Made by a program: the position numbers and the translations under genes
From: Diphasiastrum complanatum
Lineage: Eukaryota > Streptophyta > Lycopodiopsida > Lycopodiales > Lycopodiaceae
Reading direction: 5' to 3'
DNA length: 64,000 nucleotides
Assembly (NCBI GenBank): GCA_029204225.1
Contig: CM055108.1
Location: 19,067,779 to 19,131,778, forward strand
Part shown: positions 60,137-64,000 of the stretch, in pieces
Numbering within the stretch: position 1 is the stretch's first letter
Layout of the letters: each line of letters starts with the position of its first letter
Notes under the pieces: model-generated
What the model was told of the DNA's origin: nothing
The model's database searches: none
Seen by the model: the letters and a program-made list of their open reading frames with translations, nothing else

Positions 60137-60600
60137 GATTTTATAAGCTTCGTAGGGCACGCGGTTTTGTCTGCTATTGTCATGTGCTCTACCGCATTAT
60201 TGACATGTATACATGATACACTTAATCTGATACTGTTCTTTGTTCTGTGTTCATATCTATGTTAATATTGCTATGCTTATCATTCATTCTGTCTGATCTT
60301 TCTAGTTATTCTTTCTGGTAATAGACAACTAACAACTGGTCTTGTCTTTCGCGAATCATTCGCGACTAATTATCAGTCGAGCACCGTCTAGCTCTTCGCG
60401 AATCATTCACGATGAATAGTTTGTCTTACTATTCACGACAAACCATTCTTCTGGAGCTTCATTCATTTATTAAAGCTTGGCTATGTAATCAAAAACACCT
60501 ATGATTTCCATCACTACCATTTTGTTCATTCTGATAGGCGTAGTCATGCTTACGGAGAGAGTCGTATAGCTCGTTCCGCTACGCACAAACATTTTTAGAC
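60137..60600. other. No gene; palindrome-rich spacer
   Basis: Contains near-perfect palindromes TCGCGAATCATTCGCGA and related TTCGCGAATCATTCACGA within 60350-60450, and a mirror of ACTATTCACGACAAACC. No coding sequence recognised. Confidence 0.45.
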
Positions 60601-62480
60601 ACTCTGTGGCACAGAAGACTCTACCACATGAACTCAATGGCACTCTACCAAGCAAGTCATCATGGAGCAATAGCAGGGGTCAACATCTCAGATACAACCA
60701 GTTCGACCACCTGTGATGCATGTTTGAAAGGCAAGATGTCATGCACACCATTCATCAAAGACTCCTACAGAACGACAAAGATTCTGGAGCTGGTGCACTC
60801 TGATATCTGCGATCCATTCAATGTGATCTCAGTAGGAGGTTCAAAATATTATATAACCTTCATTGATGATTATAGCAAGTTTGTCAAAGTGTATTTTATT
60901 CAGAATAAATCTGAAGCACTCGATAGATTCACAGAATATGTGAATTGGACTGAGAGATGCACAAGCAGCAAGGTGAAGCAGATCAGAACAGATCGACGTG
61001 GCAAATATATCTCGAATCACTTCAGTGACTTCTGCAATGATCATGGCATCATTCACAGAAGAACTGCAGCCTACACACTGCAGCACAATGGTGTTGTTGA
61101 ATGAAAGAATAGGACCCTAATGGAAGCAGCTAGATGCATGATGGCATACTCGAAGGCTTCAAGGGCATTGTGGGCTGAAGCAGTAGCTACAGCTGCATAC
61201 ATCCAGAATCTGGTGTTCCTCACACGACACCACATGAGCTATGGTGGGGTAGAAAATCCAACCTGTCTCACGTCAAAATATTTGGTTGTGTGGTATATGC
61301 ACATATTCCTAATAAGCTTCGCAAGAAGCTTGACGAGAAAGCCGAGCAAGGATTTCTGGTAGGTTATGACAATAATTCATCATACTACAGAATCTACATG
61401 CCAAACACGAACACTGTCAAAACAGTGAGGGATTTCAAATTCGACGAGAGCAGGACAATGGCCAACGAACACCTTGCTAGCTATGAAGTTTTGGAAAGAC
61501 AGTACTATGACCTACTGCCAATGTTAGAGGGAGCAAAGGACGAATACAAAAACAAAGATTTTTGAGTCGTCTCCCATTCGAGTGATGAATCAGATGAAGA
61601 AAGATTCATGAGGCAACCTGCCACCGCAGTTCCTATAAACCAAGATGGTTTCAGGCCGAGTAGAGCAGAGCAGACAAGGGCAAAGGCATAGCTGTTCCGG
61701 GAGGATGTCCTAGAAGGTTGACAAGACCACGAAGAGTGCCAACAAGATTTGTGCCAGGCAGCTCAGCTTCCACATCAAAAGAATTTTGCGGGTTTACTGG
61801 CGAACCATAGACATTCGAGGAGGCGATTGAAGGTCCAGAAAAGGACAAATGGATCCAAGCCATGAACGAAGAGATGGAGTTTATGAAGAAGAACCAGGTA
61901 TGGACGTTGGACCCATACCTCATATGCGCAAGACTGTCAAATGCAAATGGGTTTTCAAACTCAAATATGGACCAGACAGGAGTGTGACGAAATACAAGGC
62001 AAGACTGGTAGCGAAGGGTTTCTCTTAGAGATACGGTATTGACTACTCTGAAACCTTCTCTCCTGTTGTCAAACATTCATCCCTACGTTTGTTGTTTGCA
62101 TATGCATCAACTTATGACCTCAGGATCCACATTGTGGACGAGAAGACAGCCTTCTTGCATGGCGAATTAGATGAAGAGGTCTACATGGATCAACCTCCAA
62201 GATTTGTCTCGAATTCACTTCCTGACTATGTATGAAGAATGCATAGAAGCATCTACGGTCTGAAGCAATCAGCCCGACAATGGTACAAGAAGAAGGATCA
62301 GGCCTTGAAATCATTGGGACTCAAGCCTCTATTGGCTGACTCCAATGGCTATGTATAGATGGGCAGATCATCATAGTGGATGTATATGTGGACGATATTC
62401 TAGACTTTGCAAGAGTGGGCAGCTAATTGCTGAAGTAAAGACAGACATCTCGAAGCATTTTAGATAGTGGATCTGGGAGA
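60601..62480 (+). pseudogene. Copia integrase-RT fragment, inverted relative of the 49-53 kb element
   Basis: Plus strand. Integrase (60628-61104) reads MNSMALYQASHHG, CDACLKGKMSCTPF, SVGGSKYYITFIDDYSKF and RTDRRGKYISNHFSDF (D-R instead of the usual D-N). After a stop it gives ARCMMAYSKASRALWAEAVA and, to 61565, the integrase C-end. RT at 61.8-62.35 kb reads YSETFSPVVKHSSLRLLFAY, KTAFLHGELDEEVYMDQPP and YGLKQSARQWYKKKDQALK, then ends near VDLGEARC at about 62480. RNase H, gag and protease are absent. Conservation with the minus-strand copy is high. Confidence 0.88.
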
Positions 62481-63107
62481 AGCCAGGTGTGATTAGTTGT
62501 AGATGTATAATCACTCTAATCTTAGGTTTACATAGAGAGACCATACTTATGGGATAATACTTGACATATATCAGAACAAGATACACAGAGTGTAACCAAG
62601 AGAAAAGACACTGAAGAAGTCTGATGCTAGTAAGCAATCAAGGCAAACACAGACAGAAGCTCCGTCTATGTGTAGAAGATAACTTTGTCTAGGATCAGAA
62701 GATCCAATTGTCCACTAGTGAAGCGAGACTACTACTCATGAGAGAACCGTGCTTCTCTCACACCAACGCACTGCGTGGACTCGCATGCAGTGTCCTAAAG
62801 AAATCAGAGAAAATCAATATAGATTATTTTCTGGTTGTGTCTGATCTTGGATGTTGAATGCTTATGCTATTTATTTCATATGTCTGAGTTTTCTTGTTTC
62901 CTTTGAATTTCGCACCTTGGTTGAAATAAAGTCAAATGCTGTATTAATTTTATGAACGTAGATAAGTAGTAACTGACTACTCTCTGGAGAATTGTAGGAG
63001 TTTTTCAACTGGCAGTGCCCAGCAAACGCATTTGAACTCCATCTGAATCTTGAAAGAGAGTCGCGACTGTTTTGTGAATTTTTCTCCCCCTAGATTCATT
63101 ACATGTA
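62481..63107. other. No gene recognised
   Basis: AT-rich spacer between the copia fragments, with an AATAAA-like signal near 62930. It could contain an LTR, but no partner or terminus was verified. Confidence 0.4.
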
Positions 63108-64000
63108 TTAGAGCATCTCACGATTCTCATCAAGCCATACTTTTGCTTCTTCACCAACTTTCACAAATCCAGGTGGTTGCTCCATGTAGATCTCCTCCTC
63201 AAGATGACCATTGAGGAAAGCATTAGATACATCAAATTGAAACATCCTCCAATTGTGATAACATGCAAGTGAAATGAGAATTCTTATAGTTACCATAATT
63301 GCAACAGGTGCAAAAGTGTCTTCATAATCAAGACTTTGAAGAATATCCTTTGGCACAAAGTCTTGTTTTGAATTTGTTGATGGATCCATCATTGTTGTAT
63401 TTGATCCTGAACACCCATTTGCATCCAATGATATGCATGTTGGTAGGTGGATTGACAAGCTCCCATGTGTTGTTTGACATCAAGGCATACTCGAGGGTCA
63501 TTGCTTCAACCCACTCCTTGGATTGAAGTGCTTCTTGGACATCTCTTGGCTCTTCATGTGATATGAAGAATGCATGATAGGAAGTGCCTCCTACATCCTC
63601 CACTTGCTTTCCTCTCTCCACATATGAGAGCCTACTTGGCTCGAATCTTTCTCTTATGGACCTTCTAGGTGCATGTGCTTGAGGTTGCTCCTCCTCAAGC
63701 CTTGCCCCCCACATGTCTTGAACAACATCAAGATTGATAATGGTAGATCCTGCATGAGATTCCTTGATCTTTGTCTCATCCAAGTTATACTTCTGATCTT
63801 CATGGAAGATCACATCTCTTATAGCATTCTTGTTAGTAGAGGGAGCATAAAGTTCCTTGGAAGGTGCATGTCCAACAAAAATGCCTCTAATAGCACTAGG
63901 ACCATTCATTTTCCTAGTCTCTAAAGGAACATGCACATAGCATAAACAACCAAATATCCTAAGATGATCTACCTTAGGCTTTTCTTTATACACAAGCTAT
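63108..64000 (-). pseudogene. Copia integrase C-end and RT start, continuing past the window
   Basis: Minus strand, entering from the right edge. KPKVDHLRIFGCLCYVHVPL and AIRGIFVGHAPSK (integrase C-terminus) are followed by RRSIRERFEPSRLSYVERGK. RT follows with NNTWELVNPPTNMHIIGCKW and NDGSINKFKTRLCAKGYS. A frameshift at about 63.35-63.45 kb is followed by YEDTFAPVAIMVTIRILISL and DVSNAFLNGHLEEEIYMEQ (63458-63108), ending before the catalytic Y-x-DD. Codon order is unbroken apart from that shift. It resembles the nested copia at 36-38 kb. Confidence 0.9.

Overview
This 64 kb window is nuclear DNA of a land plant. The signs are GT-AG introns, Ty1/copia and Ty3/gypsy retrotransposons primed from initiator-tRNA-Met-type sites, CACTA (En/Spm) DNA transposons, a plant pepsin-like protease relic and many GA/CT microsatellites. 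The sequence does not settle the lineage. About three quarters of it is mobile-element debris in nested, truncated, frameshifted layers. Only one gene looks like an intact cellular gene. Layout, left: 0-3 kb holds a decayed gypsy-type priming site and Asp/Pro-rich repeats. 3.1-4.3 kb holds a copia LTR relic. 4.8-7.3 kb (- strand) holds a broken gene of an unusual transposase-like family. 7.7-8.3 kb is a copia integrase relic. 10.4-11.07 kb is a CACTA-type terminal segment. 11.4-11.74 kb is a copia RNase H relic. At 12.1-17.0 kb (+ strand) lies a five-exon HIT zinc-finger gene of the BCD1/ZNHIT6 type, a box C/D snoRNP assembly factor, with a telo-box upstream and a 3.2 kb third intron containing a MITE. 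Layout, centre: 18.2-18.8 kb (- strand) carries the last exons of a CACTA accessory gene. 19-23.5 kb holds gypsy RT and an internally deleted Tat-like gypsy copy with its 3' LTR. 23.5-28.6 kb is repeat-rich with no convincing gene. 28.7-30.9 kb is a pepsin-family aspartic protease pseudogene that lost its first catalytic Asp motif and runs into a gypsy relic (30.9-32.9 kb). 32.9-34.0 kb is another gypsy fragment. Layout, CACTA composite (34.0-about 44.3 kb): it begins with a CACTA terminus and a 12-bp minisatellite, and carries a TNP2 transposase pseudogene split by a nested copia element (35.4-39.2 kb). On the opposite strand is an apparently intact seven-exon accessory gene (41.86-43.61 kb) in which a two-exon module has been tandemly multiplied, every intron in phase 0. 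The 18.2-18.5 kb fragment uses the same exon type and a similar acidic last exon. This is the most notable signal in the window. Layout, right: 45.2-49.0 kb (-) is a second, longer copy of the gypsy family seen at 20-23 kb, flanked by a recurring CTTCGCCCAA-like motif. 49.4-53.9 kb (-) is a large copia element. 54.6-56.7 kb and 56.7-60.1 kb (+) are two adjacent copia elements with polypurine tract and 3' LTR. 60.6-62.5 kb (+) is an inverted relative of the 49-53 kb copia. 63.1 kb to the window end (-) is a further copia fragment.
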